A stretch of 49,943 bases of DNA from Candidatus Omnitrophota bacterium (GCA_029261035.1 JAJDCD010000012.1:222776-272718), one strand, 5' to 3'. Positions 1 to 8,903 are shown, counted from the first letter of the stretch. The notes: generated by a model not told the origin, from the letters alone. Translations and numbers: made by a program.

Positions 1-724
1 GAGTTTCTGTAGGAATAGCTTTTCTCAAAACATCCACCAAGTCTTCAATGTAAAATTCCGAGTCTGCATCAAATTCCACGGTGCACTTAGCGCCTGAGCG
101 CTGACTATGGGCTGAGGCAATTCCAGAACCTTCAGATGTCTTACCTGCTTGAAATTCTTCTTCGTATTGTTTAGCCATAGAAAGACTACAAGGACAAGTA
201 GAGGAATATTCATAAAAAAGAGTTAAATACATCTTCAACTCCCCTTTTTTATTTTCTCTTCCTTCTAGCTCAACATCATAATATTGCCATCCCCAATTAT
301 CACTCTTAAGGGACTGCTGCTTCAAAACTATTTTAAATTTTAACTTCAAATAAGCATCAGAAAAATAAGGGTCATTATCATGATCTCTCATATCTACTCG
401 AAAACGATTAAGAACCTTTCTAAATAAATCTACGCTCATTGGAATTTCAGCTGCTTCAACAGTTAAAATCTCACACAAACGGCTCATATTAATTCCATTT
501 TTACCTTCTGGGCAATTAATATACATACTAGCAACAGCATCATGATTACGAATAGCACCGTTTTTATAACGGTAAAGGATGGGTAATCTAAAATGATTAA
601 TTCCTACTTTATCAATAGAAACAACAACATCATTTTCTGATTTATGGAAATCATTTAAACCATTTTCGTCTTGGAGATTAAAATTTAAGACTGGATTTTT
701 ATGTTTCGTCTGAGATTCTTCCAC
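1..724 (-). CDS. folE2: GTP cyclohydrolase FolE2 (type IB), 3' end cut by window edge
   Basis: Reading the minus strand from a GTG at 724 gives an uninterrupted frame of 241 codons that runs off the left edge. It contains FolE2-type segments: VSIDKVGINHFRLPI near residues 35-49, GINMSRL near 80, YSSTCPCS near 173-180 (metal-ligand Cys region) and SAHSQRS near 205. FolE2 converts GTP to 7,8-dihydroneopterin triphosphate, the first step of folate or queuosine synthesis, in the cytosol. The GTG is preceded by AAAGGAAG at good spacing. The stop of the upstream Nudix gene lies only 26 nt away, so the two are probably co-transcribed. The family is clear; the C-terminus is outside the window. Confidence 0.9.
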   Translation of the reverse strand, partial: MEESQTKHKNPVLNFNLQDENGLNDFHKSENDVVVSIDKVGINHFRLPILYRYKNGAIRNHDAVASMYINCPEGKNGINMSRLCEILTVEAAEIPMSVDLFRKVLNRFRVDMRDHDNDPYFSDAYLKLKFKIVLKQQSLKSDNWGWQYYDVELEGRENKKGELKMYLTLFYEYSSTCPCSLSMAKQYEEEFQAGKTSEGSGIASAHSQRSGAKCTVEFDADSEFYIEDLVDVLRKAIPTET

Positions 725-750
725 AAAGACTTCCTTTCGAAGTACAAAAT

Positions 751-1242
751 TTATTTCTTAAGTTGTTCACTTTCATAGAAAGTAACATGATGACTCAACA
801 GTTTCTTATCTTTATAAACAAATTTCGCCGAAAAAAACCTTTGCTCTTCTTTAAGCCACTGCAAGAAGTAAGGGTCACCTTCCCATAAAGGTAGGCTTAA
901 AATCTTATCATCCTCAATCCAATGAAGCTCTCCTTCATCACATGATTGAAGGTCTCCCGAAAACTCAAACGCTTCAAAGAGAAAAACAACCCAATCTTCC
1001 CCTAAAATAAAACTAGGAAAAGTTAGAACGCCTCTCAACACCGGGTTCTTAATGAGTAAACCAGATTCTTCTTTTACTTCACGAACAACACATTCTTCCG
1101 GAGTTTCTCCAGAAAAAAACTTACCCCCCAAACCATTCCACTTACCTTCATGAATATCTTTATTTTTCTTAATTCGATGGAGCATCAAAGTATTACCTTG
1201 ATCACGAACATAACAAAGAGTAGAAAGTTGGGTTTTATTCAT
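751..1242 (-). CDS. Nudix hydrolase, MutT/MTH1-like
   Basis: A 163-residue protein with a perfect Nudix box at residues 40-62: G40, E46, R54-E55, E58-E59, G61. The preceding KWNGLGG and the late LPLWEGDPYFL resemble MTH1/MutX-type 8-oxo-dGTP diphosphatases, which hydrolyse oxidised purine nucleotides to monophosphates. The gene lies between metE and folE2. Because it directly precedes folE2, an alternative role is removal of pyrophosphate from dihydroneopterin triphosphate, but that rests on context only. No Shine-Dalgarno sequence is visible before the ATG; the region just upstream is the metE terminator hairpin and its T-run. Confidence 0.85.
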   Translation of the reverse strand: MNKTQLSTLCYVRDQGNTLMLHRIKKNKDIHEGKWNGLGGKFFSGETPEECVVREVKEESGLLIKNPVLRGVLTFPSFILGEDWVVFLFEAFEFSGDLQSCDEGELHWIEDDKILSLPLWEGDPYFLQWLKEEQRFFSAKFVYKDKKLLSHHVTFYESEQLKK

Positions 1243-1252
1243 AATCTAAGAA

Positions 1253-1275
1253 AAAATGGTGACAGTCACCATTTT
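1253..1275 (-). terminator. Intrinsic terminator after metE, built on a GTGACAGTCAC palindrome
   Basis: AAAATGGTGAC and GTCACCATTTT form an 11-bp perfect inverted repeat around a single central base. On the minus strand the stem is followed by a run of T. It starts 14 nt after the metE stop. The core GTGACAGTCAC (1259-1269) belongs to a palindrome family found elsewhere in the window. Confidence 0.7.
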
Positions 1276-1288
1276 AAGCTTAACAAAA

Positions 1289-3607
1289 TTAAGATTTTGC
1301 TGCGCTTTGACTTTCTCTTAAGTTTTTAGCTGACAATACCATATTTTTTAAAGCTTCTTTAACTTCTGGCCATTGCCTTGTCTTTAAACCGCAATCTGGA
1401 TTCACCCAAATATTTTGAATTGGAAGAACATCTTCAGCTTTTTGAAGCAGTTGATCCATTTCAGTTACTTCAGGAACACGTGGAGAGTGAATATCAAAAA
1501 CTCCAGGCCCAACCTCATTTGGGTACTTAAAGTTAACGAACGCCTCTAAAAGCTCCATGTTAGAGCGAGATGTTTCAATAGAAATAACATCTGCATCTAA
1601 GTCCGCAATCGCTTGGATAATGTCATTGAATTCTGCATAACACATATGGGTATGAATCTGAGTATCATCCTTTACTCCACTAGAGCAAAGTCTAAACGCA
1701 TCTACAGCCCATTTTAAATAATCTTTCCAATCATCTCTTCTTAAAGGCAAACCTTCACGAAGAGCTGGCTCATCGATTTGAATAGCCGCAATGTTTGCCG
1801 CTTCTAAATCTTGCACTTCGTCTCGAATCGCTAGACCAATCTGCTTTGCTGTTTCGCTTCTTGGTTGATCGTTTCGAACAAAGCTCCATTGAAGGATGGT
1901 CACAGGACCTGTCAACATACCCTTCATCGGCTTGTCTGTGAGTGTTTGTGCAAAACTAGAATAGTAAACAGTCATTGGTTTTGGTCGAGAAACATCTCCG
2001 AAAATCACCGGAGGTTTCACATAACGAGAACCATAACTTTGAACCCAACCAAATTGAGTAAAAGCAAAACCTTCTAGGTTTTCCCCAAAGTACTCAACCA
2101 TGTCATTTCTTTCAAATTCACCATGCACAAACATATCGATTCCAACTTCTTCTTGGAAATCGACTGCTTTTTTAATTTCGTCTTTTACAAAGGTGTCATA
2201 GTCTTCAGCGCTTAACTCACCTTTTTTTAATTTCGCACGGTTAGAACGAACTTCTTTTGTTTGAGGAAAAGATCCAATGGTTGTCGTTGGAAACAATGGC
2301 AACTTTATCTTTTCTCTTTGAGCTGTTTGACGAGATGTAAACTCAGAGTCTCTTTTAAGATCAGCTTCTGTAACAGCATTAGAACGATCTTTAACAGCAT
2401 TGTTATGAATTCTAGAACTGCTTCTACGAGATTCATTAGCTGCTTTGTTAGCTTCAAGAGCTTCTTGACCACCTTGCCCTGTAATCAATTGAAAAAGACT
2501 AGTTACTTCTGTAAGTTTTTCTTCAGCAAATGCTAACCAGTTTTTTAATTCATCATCCAACTTAGCTTCATTTCTAAGTGTTACTGGAGAGTGCACCAAA
2601 GAACAGGATGGAGATACAATCAAACGATCTTCGCCGATAGCTGCTTTTGCTTTTTCTAAAATAGCTAAAGATTGTTCAAAGTCATTCTTCCAAATATTTC
2701 TTCCATCAACAACACCTACAGACAATAGTTTATCTGCTGGTAATTGAGACAATACTTGATCTAACTCACCTGCTGCACGCACACAGTCCACATGAAATGC
2801 ATTAACAGGCAACCCTAAGAATGTTTGAAGGTTATCTCTAAGATCTCCAAAATAATTTGCGGCCAAGATTTTTAGATTAGGTACACTAGAAGCAAATGTT
2901 TCAAATGCTGATTTAGCTAAGCTACGTTGCTCATCTGTTAAATCCAAAGATAAAACAGGCTCATCAATCTGCACCCATTCAGCCCCTTGAGCTTCTAATT
3001 TTTGAAGAATCTCAACGTACAAGGGCAACAATTTGCCAAATAATTCAAAACGATCGAAGTTAGGATTGTCTTTGTCTTGAATCTTTCCTAAAGTTAAATA
3101 GGTTAAAGGTCCAATCAAAACGGGTTTTGTTTTAATCCCCGCATCTAAAGCTTCTTGGAATTCATCAAAAATTTTAGAAGAAGAAATTTTAAAATTAGTA
3201 TCCTGGCTAAATTCAGGAACAATGTAATGGTAATTGGTGTCAAACCACTTGGTCATTTCACAAGCAAAGGTTTGAGAAGCATGGTCACTACCTTCTTCTT
3301 TAGAACCACGTGCCATCAAAAACAAGACATCTAGGTCAATATTGTTGCCATCCCACTTAAAGCGTGGAGGAACATTTCCTAGCAAACAGGACATATCTAA
3401 CATTTGATCATAAAAACTAAAATCATTAGAAGGGATTAGATCAATACCAGCTTCCTTCTGTGTTTGCCAATTTGCTTTTCTTAATTCAGATCCTGCTTTT
3501 TTAAGCTCTTCGCCAGACAGTTCACCTTTCCAATAAGACTCTGTTGCTTTCTTCAATTCTCTTTTTGCACCTATTCTTGGAAAACCTAGATTACCTGATA
3601 AAGCCAT
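1289..3607 (-). CDS. metE: Cobalamin-independent methionine synthase MetE
   Basis: A 772-residue protein, full length for the family. It transfers the methyl group of 5-methyltetrahydropteroyltri-glutamate to homocysteine, the last step of methionine synthesis. The N-terminal domain begins with LGFPRIGAKRELKKA. The C-terminal catalytic half carries TTIGSFPQT and the expected zinc ligands: H654 and C656 (HTHMC), E678 and C739 (NPDCGLKTR). The Shine-Dalgarno AAAGGAGATA sits just upstream of the ATG. hisI ends 32 nt before it, so both may be read from the hisI promoter. I see no B12, SAM or T-box leader in the short gap. Confidence 0.97.
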   Translation of the reverse strand: MALSGNLGFPRIGAKRELKKATESYWKGELSGEELKKAGSELRKANWQTQKEAGIDLIPSNDFSFYDQMLDMSCLLGNVPPRFKWDGNNIDLDVLFLMARGSKEEGSDHASQTFACEMTKWFDTNYHYIVPEFSQDTNFKISSSKIFDEFQEALDAGIKTKPVLIGPLTYLTLGKIQDKDNPNFDRFELFGKLLPLYVEILQKLEAQGAEWVQIDEPVLSLDLTDEQRSLAKSAFETFASSVPNLKILAANYFGDLRDNLQTFLGLPVNAFHVDCVRAAGELDQVLSQLPADKLLSVGVVDGRNIWKNDFEQSLAILEKAKAAIGEDRLIVSPSCSLVHSPVTLRNEAKLDDELKNWLAFAEEKLTEVTSLFQLITGQGGQEALEANKAANESRRSSSRIHNNAVKDRSNAVTEADLKRDSEFTSRQTAQREKIKLPLFPTTTIGSFPQTKEVRSNRAKLKKGELSAEDYDTFVKDEIKKAVDFQEEVGIDMFVHGEFERNDMVEYFGENLEGFAFTQFGWVQSYGSRYVKPPVIFGDVSRPKPMTVYYSSFAQTLTDKPMKGMLTGPVTILQWSFVRNDQPRSETAKQIGLAIRDEVQDLEAANIAAIQIDEPALREGLPLRRDDWKDYLKWAVDAFRLCSSGVKDDTQIHTHMCYAEFNDIIQAIADLDADVISIETSRSNMELLEAFVNFKYPNEVGPGVFDIHSPRVPEVTEMDQLLQKAEDVLPIQNIWVNPDCGLKTRQWPEVKEALKNMVLSAKNLRESQSAAKS

Positions 3608-3639
3608 GACTTATATCTCCTTTATTTTTTAATATTTGA

Positions 3640-4125
3640 TTAAAGCTTTGTTGGATTAGCGGCATCCCCATAAACATCTTTTGGGTCAAACACCTTTTCC
3701 GTATCTGTAAACACAAGTTCTATTGGTTTATTGTCTTCAACTGCTTTCCCATAAGGAATTTCTCTATAAAAACAAGAACGGTACCCAACGTGACAACTTG
3801 CCCCACCTTGTACATCTACACGTAACCAAATTGTATCCTGATCATCATCAATCATAATTTGTTTTACTTTTTGAACCAAACCACTGGTTGCCCCTTTATG
3901 CCAGATTACTTTTCTGGATCGGCTCCAATAAACAGCTTCGCCCAACTCAATCGTTTTAGTTAAAGCTTCTTTATTCATATATGCATGCATTAAAAGCTCG
4001 CCTGAGGTATGATCCGTAGTCACTACTGGAACAAGTCCGTCAGCATCAAATTTAGGAGCTAATAGCTTACCTTCTTCAACTTCTTCAACATTCTTTCTTT
4101 CTGCAAAAATATTTTTATCACTCAT
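3640..4125 (-). CDS. hisI: Phosphoribosyl-AMP cyclohydrolase HisI
   Basis: A 161-residue cytosolic enzyme opening the purine ring of phosphoribosyl-AMP, the third step of histidine synthesis. The core family segment is clear: [30 protein letters not shown], and [15 protein letters not shown] with the zinc-binding cysteines. There are short N- and C-terminal extensions and no fused HisE pyrophosphatase domain. The start has AGGAG upstream. No other his gene is in the window, so the pathway genes are scattered. Confidence 0.95.
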   Translation of the reverse strand: MSDKNIFAERKNVEEVEEGKLLAPKFDADGLVPVVTTDHTSGELLMHAYMNKEALTKTIELGEAVYWSRSRKVIWHKGATSGLVQKVKQIMIDDDQDTIWLRVDVQGGASCHVGYRSCFYREIPYGKAVEDNKPIELVFTDTEKVFDPKDVYGDAANPTKL

Positions 4126-4150
4126 TACGCTTCTCCTACACCTATTTTAG

Positions 4151-4180
4151 ATAATATAGATAATTTTCCCTTTATGTAAA
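4151..4180 (-). promoter_or_regulatory. Sigma-70-like promoter for hisI-metE
   Basis: On the minus strand TTTACA (4175-4180) and TATTAT (4151-4156) are separated by 18 nt, about 25 nt upstream of the hisI start. The match is good but not perfect. No operator-like dyad is obvious. Confidence 0.45.
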
Positions 4181-4301
4181 AATGGTCGGATACTCTATCA
4201 TTTATTAGATGAAATATCTACCTAAATCCATCATTCTAAGCAAGCACAAAGCCTAATTCATATTGAGGAATCCTATTACCAGCACTCAAGTTATGGACCC
4301 A

Positions 4302-4329
4302 GTGTGCCAGGTCTAAAGACCTGGCACAC
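4302..4329. repeat. Perfect 12-bp inverted repeat with TAAA loop
   Basis: GTGTGCCAGGTC and GACCTGGCACAC flank TAAA, an uninterrupted palindrome. It lies in the 419-nt gap between divergent hisI and the HIT gene. I see no gene in that gap. Palindromes of this kind are often remnants of REP-like elements mobilised by RAYT transposases, but no transposase is present here. Confidence 0.75.
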
Positions 4330-4403
4330 AATATAACGTTATAAGTTGATACTGTATATGGGGTTATGGTTGTTTTTACTGGCTACAGCCTACCCTTTGC
4401 CTA

Positions 4404-4460
4404 GGGGACACGCACTTTTGACACAGCTGCTTCGCAACAGTATCAAAAGTCCATGTCCCC
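4404..4460. repeat. Long imperfect hairpin with GGGGACA ends
   Basis: GGGGACACGCACTTTTGACAC and the reverse complement of 4437-4460 (GGGGACATGGACTTTTGATAC) differ at only a few positions. They enclose a small TGCTTCGCA hairpin. The whole 57 nt would fold into one rod. It looks like a REP- or MITE-like palindromic unit and lies upstream of the HIT gene. Confidence 0.7.
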
Positions 4461-4544
4461 GAATTCCTCATCTTTTTTAACCTGGTACACAAAGTCAAAA
4501 GTCCGTATAATTATCTTTCAACAATTTTAAATACGGAGATAAAT

Positions 4545-4934
4545 ATGGCTACATTGTTCACAAAAATCATTGCTGGCGAAATCCCCTGCCACAAGCTTAT
4601 AGAAGATGAAAACTTTCTTGCGTTTCTAGATATTCGTCCTATAAATCCAGGCCACAGTCTTGTTATTCCTAAAAAGGAAGTTGATTATATTTTTGATAAT
4701 GACGACGAAACACTTTCTAAAATTATGCCTTTTGCAAAAAAAGTAGCAACAGCCATCCGAAAATCGGTTTCGTGCAAACGTGTAGGAATTATGGTTGCAG
4801 GACTCGAAGTTCCTCATACTCATATACACCTTGTTCCCATTCACTCTATCGGTGATTTGAATTTTGCCAATGCAACCCCAACAGAAGACAAAGACCTCGC
4901 TCTTGTTGCAGAAAAGATTAAAGAGAATTTATAA
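4545..4934 (+). CDS. HIT-family nucleotide hydrolase
   Basis: A 129-residue histidine-triad protein. The signature HTHIH lies at residues 91-95 followed by LVP; the middle His is the nucleophile attacking the alpha-phosphate of nucleoside phosphoramidates or dinucleotides. The N-terminal FTKIIAGEIPCHKLIED and DIRPINPGHSLVIPK are typical of the HinT/Fhit branch. A GGAGAT sits upstream of the ATG, and TATAAT (4506-4511) may be its -10, with a poor -35. The hemB start follows the stop by 2 nt, so this is the first gene of a two-gene operon. The substrate cannot be read from the sequence. Confidence 0.9.
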   Translation: MATLFTKIIAGEIPCHKLIEDENFLAFLDIRPINPGHSLVIPKKEVDYIFDNDDETLSKIMPFAKKVATAIRKSVSCKRVGIMVAGLEVPHTHIHLVPIHSIGDLNFANATPTEDKDLALVAEKIKENL

Positions 4935-4936
4935 AT

Positions 4937-5926
4937 ATGAATAACTCCCCACTCAGTCGTCCAAGAAGAAACAGAAAAACAGAATCGATTCGAAGAATGA
5001 TGCAAGAAACGCAATTTCAAGCTTCAAACCTCGTTCTCCCTCTTTTTGTTCAAGAAGGAGAAAACAAATCTACACCGATAGATTCTCTCCCTGGACATTT
5101 TAGACTCAGCATTGATTTAATTGTTAAAGAAGCACAAGCAGCTTTTGAATTAGGAATCAAAGCATTATGTCTTTTTCCGGTAATTAATCCTTCTCTCAAA
5201 AATTCTAATGCCACAGAATCTACAAATGACAAAGGGCTTCTTCCTCAAACTATTCGAGCAATAAAAAGTGCCGTCCCTGAAATAACAATTATCACAGATG
5301 TCGCTATGGACCCTTATTCAAGCGACGGGCATGATGGGGTTGTTAAAAATGGAAAAATAATAAATGACGCCACTTTACCCATCTTAGCCCAGATGGCTTT
5401 AACACAAGCAAAAGCAGGCGCTGATATCGTAGCCCCATCCGATATGATGGATGGTCGCGTTGCTGCTATTCGTAAAATCTTAGACGAATCAAACTTTCAA
5501 GAAGTCTCTATTCTTTCCTATGCTGCCAAATACGCATCTTCTCTTTACGGTCCTTTCCGAGATGCTTTAGACTCCTCTCCAAAAGATGGAGACAAAAAAA
5601 CATATCAGATGGACCCGTCAAATATTCGTGAAGCCAAAAGAGAAATTGAGTTAGACATCGCTGAAGGGGCAGACATCTTAATGGTTAAACCCGCACTCCA
5701 CTACCTTGATGTTATTTCTACAATCAAAAGCAACTACCCCTTACCTATTGCGGCCTATCATGTCAGCGGTGAGTATGCGATGATCAAAGCAGCGAGTGAA
5801 AAAGGTTGGATTAATGGTGAGGATGTTCTTTACGAAACATTAGTTTCTATAAAACGAGCAGGAGCAGACATCATTTTCACATATGGTGCTCTTGAAATTG
5901 CTGAAAGATTAAAAAGTTTAAAGTAA
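4937..5926 (+). CDS. hemB: Delta-aminolevulinic acid dehydratase (porphobilinogen synthase) HemB
   Basis: A 329-residue enzyme condensing two 5-aminolevulinate molecules into porphobilinogen in tetrapyrrole synthesis. Schiff-base lysines are K198 (YAAKYAS) and K251 (MVKPALHYLD). The metal-site segment is DVAMDPYSSDGHD (121-133). It has aspartates where zinc-type enzymes have cysteines, so this is a Cys-less, magnesium-type HemB. No other heme gene is nearby. It directly follows the HIT gene. Confidence 0.97.
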   Translation: MNNSPLSRPRRNRKTESIRRMMQETQFQASNLVLPLFVQEGENKSTPIDSLPGHFRLSIDLIVKEAQAAFELGIKALCLFPVINPSLKNSNATESTNDKGLLPQTIRAIKSAVPEITIITDVAMDPYSSDGHDGVVKNGKIINDATLPILAQMALTQAKAGADIVAPSDMMDGRVAAIRKILDESNFQEVSILSYAAKYASSLYGPFRDALDSSPKDGDKKTYQMDPSNIREAKREIELDIAEGADILMVKPALHYLDVISTIKSNYPLPIAAYHVSGEYAMIKAASEKGWINGEDVLYETLVSIKRAGADIIFTYGALEIAERLKSLK

Positions 5927-5961
5927 AAAATCAAAAACACCCCATCTTTAGAACATTTGTC

Positions 5962-6053
5962 ATCCCCGAATGTTTGTATCGGGGATCCAGGCTTTCTCCC
6001 ACATAGCGCAATAAAATATGATTTATAGATTCCCGACTAAAGATTTCGGGAAT
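5962..6053. repeat. Two short hairpins of the ATCCCCGA / ATTCCCGA type
   Basis: ATCCCCGA (5962-5969) pairs with TCGGGGAT (5979-5986). ATTCCCGA (6029-6036) pairs with TCGGGAAT (6046-6053). They sit in the 218-nt gap between convergent hemB and the oligopeptidase gene and could help end both transcripts, though no T-run follows. GTCATnCCCGA-type repeats like these are common in many bacterial genomes. Confidence 0.6.
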
Positions 6054-6082
6054 GACACTTTCTCTAGCATTCTGTCAAAATT

Positions 6083-6124
6083 CTGAGATTGCCACGGCCA
6101 ATTTGTCCACCGCCTCGTAATGAC
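6083..6124. repeat. Dispersed repeat CTGAGATTrCCACGG...CTCGnnATGAC, copy 1
   Basis: This 42-nt segment starts CTGAGATTGCCACGG and ends with CTCG then ATGAC. It aligns over its whole length with 21057-21098. Both copies are intergenic. Such units are usually non-coding, moderately repeated elements. Confidence 0.55.
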
Positions 6125-6129
6125 AAACA

Positions 6130-6164
6130 TTCTGTTTTCAGACCTCAGACTTCTGACTTCAGGT
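6130..6164. repeat. Heptad array TTCnGnn x5, running into the oligopeptidase stop
   Basis: Five 7-nt units: TTCTGTT, TTCAGAC, CTCAGAC, TTCTGAC, TTCAGGT. The oligopeptidase stop codon (6145-6147) and its last codons (LKSEV) are made from this repeat, so the array has probably replaced or extended the original 3' end of that gene. Confidence 0.6.
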
Positions 6165-8196
6165 TGTTCAAAATAAACGCGTATTCCATTGCAATCTCTT
6201 TCAAGTATTCGTAGCGCCCTGAAGCACCTCCATGACCTGAACCCATATCAATTTTAAGCAACAAATCATTCTGATCCGTTTTAAATTCTCTTAATTTAGC
6301 GACCCATTTCGTAGGCTCCCAATATTGAACTCGAGGATCATTAAGCCCTCCCGTCACAAACATTGATGGATAATCCTGTTGTTTAATTTGATCATAAGGA
6401 GAGTAAGAGTAAATATAATCAAAATATTGTTTCTCATTTGGATTCCCCCACTCATCATATTCTGTAACGGTTAGGGGAAGGGACTCATCTAACATCGTGT
6501 TAATTACATCCACAAAAGGAACATGCATAATTACGCCCTGGAATAAATCTGGCCGCTCATTCACACAAGCTCCCATAAGCAAACCTCCAGCACTTCCCCC
6601 CGCAACATAAAGTTGATTGCTAGATGTATAGCCCTCTTGAATCACATGCTCACTGCATGCAATAAAATCAGTAAACGTATTTTTCTTGGTTAAGAATTTT
6701 CCATTCTCATACCAATCCCGCCCCAGGTCAGATCCCCCGCGTATATGTGCTATCCCGAATACAAAACCTCGATTCAACAGACTCAACCGATTGGATGAAA
6801 ATGTCGCATCGATATTAATGCCGTAGGAACCATACCCATATAAATAAAAAGGGTTCCCTTCCTCTTTCTTTAAACTTTTCTTATACACTAAAGAAATAGG
6901 AACTTTAGTTCCATCACTTGCTGTTGCATAAATTCGTTCAGATTGATAATCCTGAGGATCATAACCTCCTAAAACGTCTTGCTGCTTTCGAACAGTTTTT
7001 GTTTTGTTTTTAAAATTAAATTCGATCACGGTATTTGGGGTTGTCAACGAAGTATAAGAAAATCGAAGCATAGGAGCTTTGAACTCCGGATTATTTCCCT
7101 GTCGCAAAGCATAAACGGGTTCTTCAAAAGGAATTTCAAAAACTTCCTCTGAATTCCAATATCTCAACTCTATATGGTCTAACCCTCCTTCTCTTTTAAA
7201 CACAACTAAAACATCTTCAAATACATCAATGTCTTCAAGCTGAACACCTTCCTTATGAGCAATAACTTCCGACCAGTTCTCTTTCTCTGGCGTAACAACT
7301 AAAGTTTTCATCAACTTAAAATTCTGAGCTTGGTCATTAGACAATACATAAAACTCGCCCTTATGATGCTCTACAGAATACTCATGTTTTTCTTCTCGCT
7401 TTTGAATGAGGCTAAAATCTGCCGTTGGATTATCCGCATCCAAAAACCAAGCTTCTGAAGTGATTTTACTATCTAAACCTAAAAGCAAAAATGCCCCATC
7501 TTTACTTTTGTCTAACGAAAGAAAAAAACGCTCGTCCTTCTCTTCAAAAAGTTCCTTATCGCTTTCAACAGGTTCCCCTAGAACATGTTTAAACAACTTA
7601 TAAGGCCTTTTAGATTCGTCTAAAGTACTATAAAAAAAAGTCTTATTATCATTAGCCCATTCACAGCAAGTTGCTGTATTTTTAATTTGATCTGCTAGCA
7701 AACACCCCTTCTCCAAGTCTTTGATGTACAACGTGTATTCCTCATCTCCTTTTAGGTCTACAGAGTAAGCTAAGTAATTGTGGTTTGGACTTATCTCAAA
7801 TACACCTAAATCAAAATAAGCTTCCCCCTCAGCTAACTGGTTTGAATCAATCAGAATTTCCTCATCAGCTTCAGTCGAAAAATGTTTTCTAGCATAAATA
7901 GCGTACTGCTTTCCCTTCTCTGTTCTCGAATAATAAAAGTAATCTCCTTTTTTAACGGGTACAGAAATATCTGTTTCTTTAATTCGGGACACCATCTCCT
8001 CATACAACTCTTTTTGAAGAGTTTCTGTAGACTCTAATTTTAGTTTTGTATAATTATTTTCACTCTTTAAGTAATCCAAAACTTCTTCATTATCTCTTTC
8101 TCTCAACCAGAAATAATCATCCTGAATCTCCAAATCATGGACATTAAATTTATATGTCTTTTTAGCTACTTCTGGAACTTTAAAAGCTTTTTCCAT
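6145..8196 (-). CDS. ptrB: Oligopeptidase B (S9A prolyl oligopeptidase family)
   Basis: A 683-residue serine peptidase, the usual length. The N-terminal two thirds form the beta-propeller; the alpha/beta-hydrolase domain carries the triad S535 (GGSAGG), D620 (LNDPRV) and H655 (GSGHGG). The numbering is almost identical to E. coli oligopeptidase B. The conserved YDEWGNP segment lies near residue 578. It cleaves short peptides after basic residues in the cytosol; no signal peptide is visible. TAGGA precedes the ATG. It is divergent from the phosphatase gene. The last residues, LKSEV, are encoded by a heptad repeat. Confidence 0.95.
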   Translation of the reverse strand: MEKAFKVPEVAKKTYKFNVHDLEIQDDYFWLRERDNEEVLDYLKSENNYTKLKLESTETLQKELYEEMVSRIKETDISVPVKKGDYFYYSRTEKGKQYAIYARKHFSTEADEEILIDSNQLAEGEAYFDLGVFEISPNHNYLAYSVDLKGDEEYTLYIKDLEKGCLLADQIKNTATCCEWANDNKTFFYSTLDESKRPYKLFKHVLGEPVESDKELFEEKDERFFLSLDKSKDGAFLLLGLDSKITSEAWFLDADNPTADFSLIQKREEKHEYSVEHHKGEFYVLSNDQAQNFKLMKTLVVTPEKENWSEVIAHKEGVQLEDIDVFEDVLVVFKREGGLDHIELRYWNSEEVFEIPFEEPVYALRQGNNPEFKAPMLRFSYTSLTTPNTVIEFNFKNKTKTVRKQQDVLGGYDPQDYQSERIYATASDGTKVPISLVYKKSLKKEEGNPFYLYGYGSYGINIDATFSSNRLSLLNRGFVFGIAHIRGGSDLGRDWYENGKFLTKKNTFTDFIACSEHVIQEGYTSSNQLYVAGGSAGGLLMGACVNERPDLFQGVIMHVPFVDVINTMLDESLPLTVTEYDEWGNPNEKQYFDYIYSYSPYDQIKQQDYPSMFVTGGLNDPRVQYWEPTKWVAKLREFKTDQNDLLLKIDMGSGHGGASGRYEYLKEIAMEYAFILNNLKSEV

Positions 8197-8227
8197 TTTA
8201 TTTTCCTATAAGTTGCTCTGAATCAGT

Positions 8228-8233
8228 TATAAT
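8228..8233 (+). promoter_or_regulatory. Putative -10 element (TATAAT) for the phosphatase gene
   Basis: A perfect TATAAT lies 27 nt before the ATG at 8261, with AAAGGA near 8245-8250 as ribosome binding site. No convincing -35 hexamer is present 16-18 nt upstream. Confidence 0.35.
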
Positions 8234-8260
8234 TTAGTTAATAACAAAGGACCTAAAAAC

Positions 8261-8896
8261 ATGTCTAAAAGAACTATAATTTTTGGTGACATTCATGCCT
8301 GCCATAAAGAATGGCAAACGCTTATGAATAAAATCAAAATCAAACCATCCGATGATTTGATTTGTGTGGGCGACGTTGTCTGCAAAGGCCCTTCAACCAA
8401 AAAAGTTTTAGATATCGCCATGAGTCTAGATAACCTGCAATGCATTCTGGGAAACCACGAACTTCATCTCCTTAACGCCTGGAAAAACAATCAATTAGAC
8501 AACCTCTCAAAAGCATACCAATTTGATGCTATTCGAGAATTGGGAAACGAACTCGAGACCTACATGAACTTCATGGCTCAGTGGCCTCTCTATATCGAAA
8601 CCGAGGATTACATTGTCTTACATGCTGGACTTAAAGCAGGCATCCCCTTAAATAAACAATCCGCCAAAGATTTAACAACGCTACGAACCCTCGAAGACAA
8701 ATCTCCTTGGTACGAACATTATCAAGACACAAAGCTCATCGTTCATGGGCATTGGGCTCGTCAAGGTCTGGTCGTCCGAGAAAATGTTATTGGTCTAGAC
8801 ACAGGATGTGTTTACGGGAAAGAACTAACAGCATGCATTCTTCCCGAACGAAAAATTGTAAGTGTTCCCGCTGAAAAAACATACATTTCTGTTTAA
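8261..8896 (+). CDS. PP2A-like metallophosphatase (ApaH/PrpE type)
   Basis: A 211-residue calcineurin-like phosphoesterase. The metal-binding motifs are in order: GDIH (9-12), GDVV (38-41), GNHE (64-67), HAGL (121-124) and HGHW (162-165). This set matches bacterial serine/threonine phosphatases and diadenosine tetraphosphatases. Substrates may therefore be phosphoproteins or ApnN alarmones; the sequence does not decide. No membrane segment. It stands alone on the plus strand, convergent with the hydrolase gene 7 nt away. Confidence 0.88.
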   Translation: MSKRTIIFGDIHACHKEWQTLMNKIKIKPSDDLICVGDVVCKGPSTKKVLDIAMSLDNLQCILGNHELHLLNAWKNNQLDNLSKAYQFDAIRELGNELETYMNFMAQWPLYIETEDYIVLHAGLKAGIPLNKQSAKDLTTLRTLEDKSPWYEHYQDTKLIVHGHWARQGLVVRENVIGLDTGCVYGKELTACILPERKIVSVPAEKTYISV

Positions 8897-8903
8897 TAAA
8901 ATG

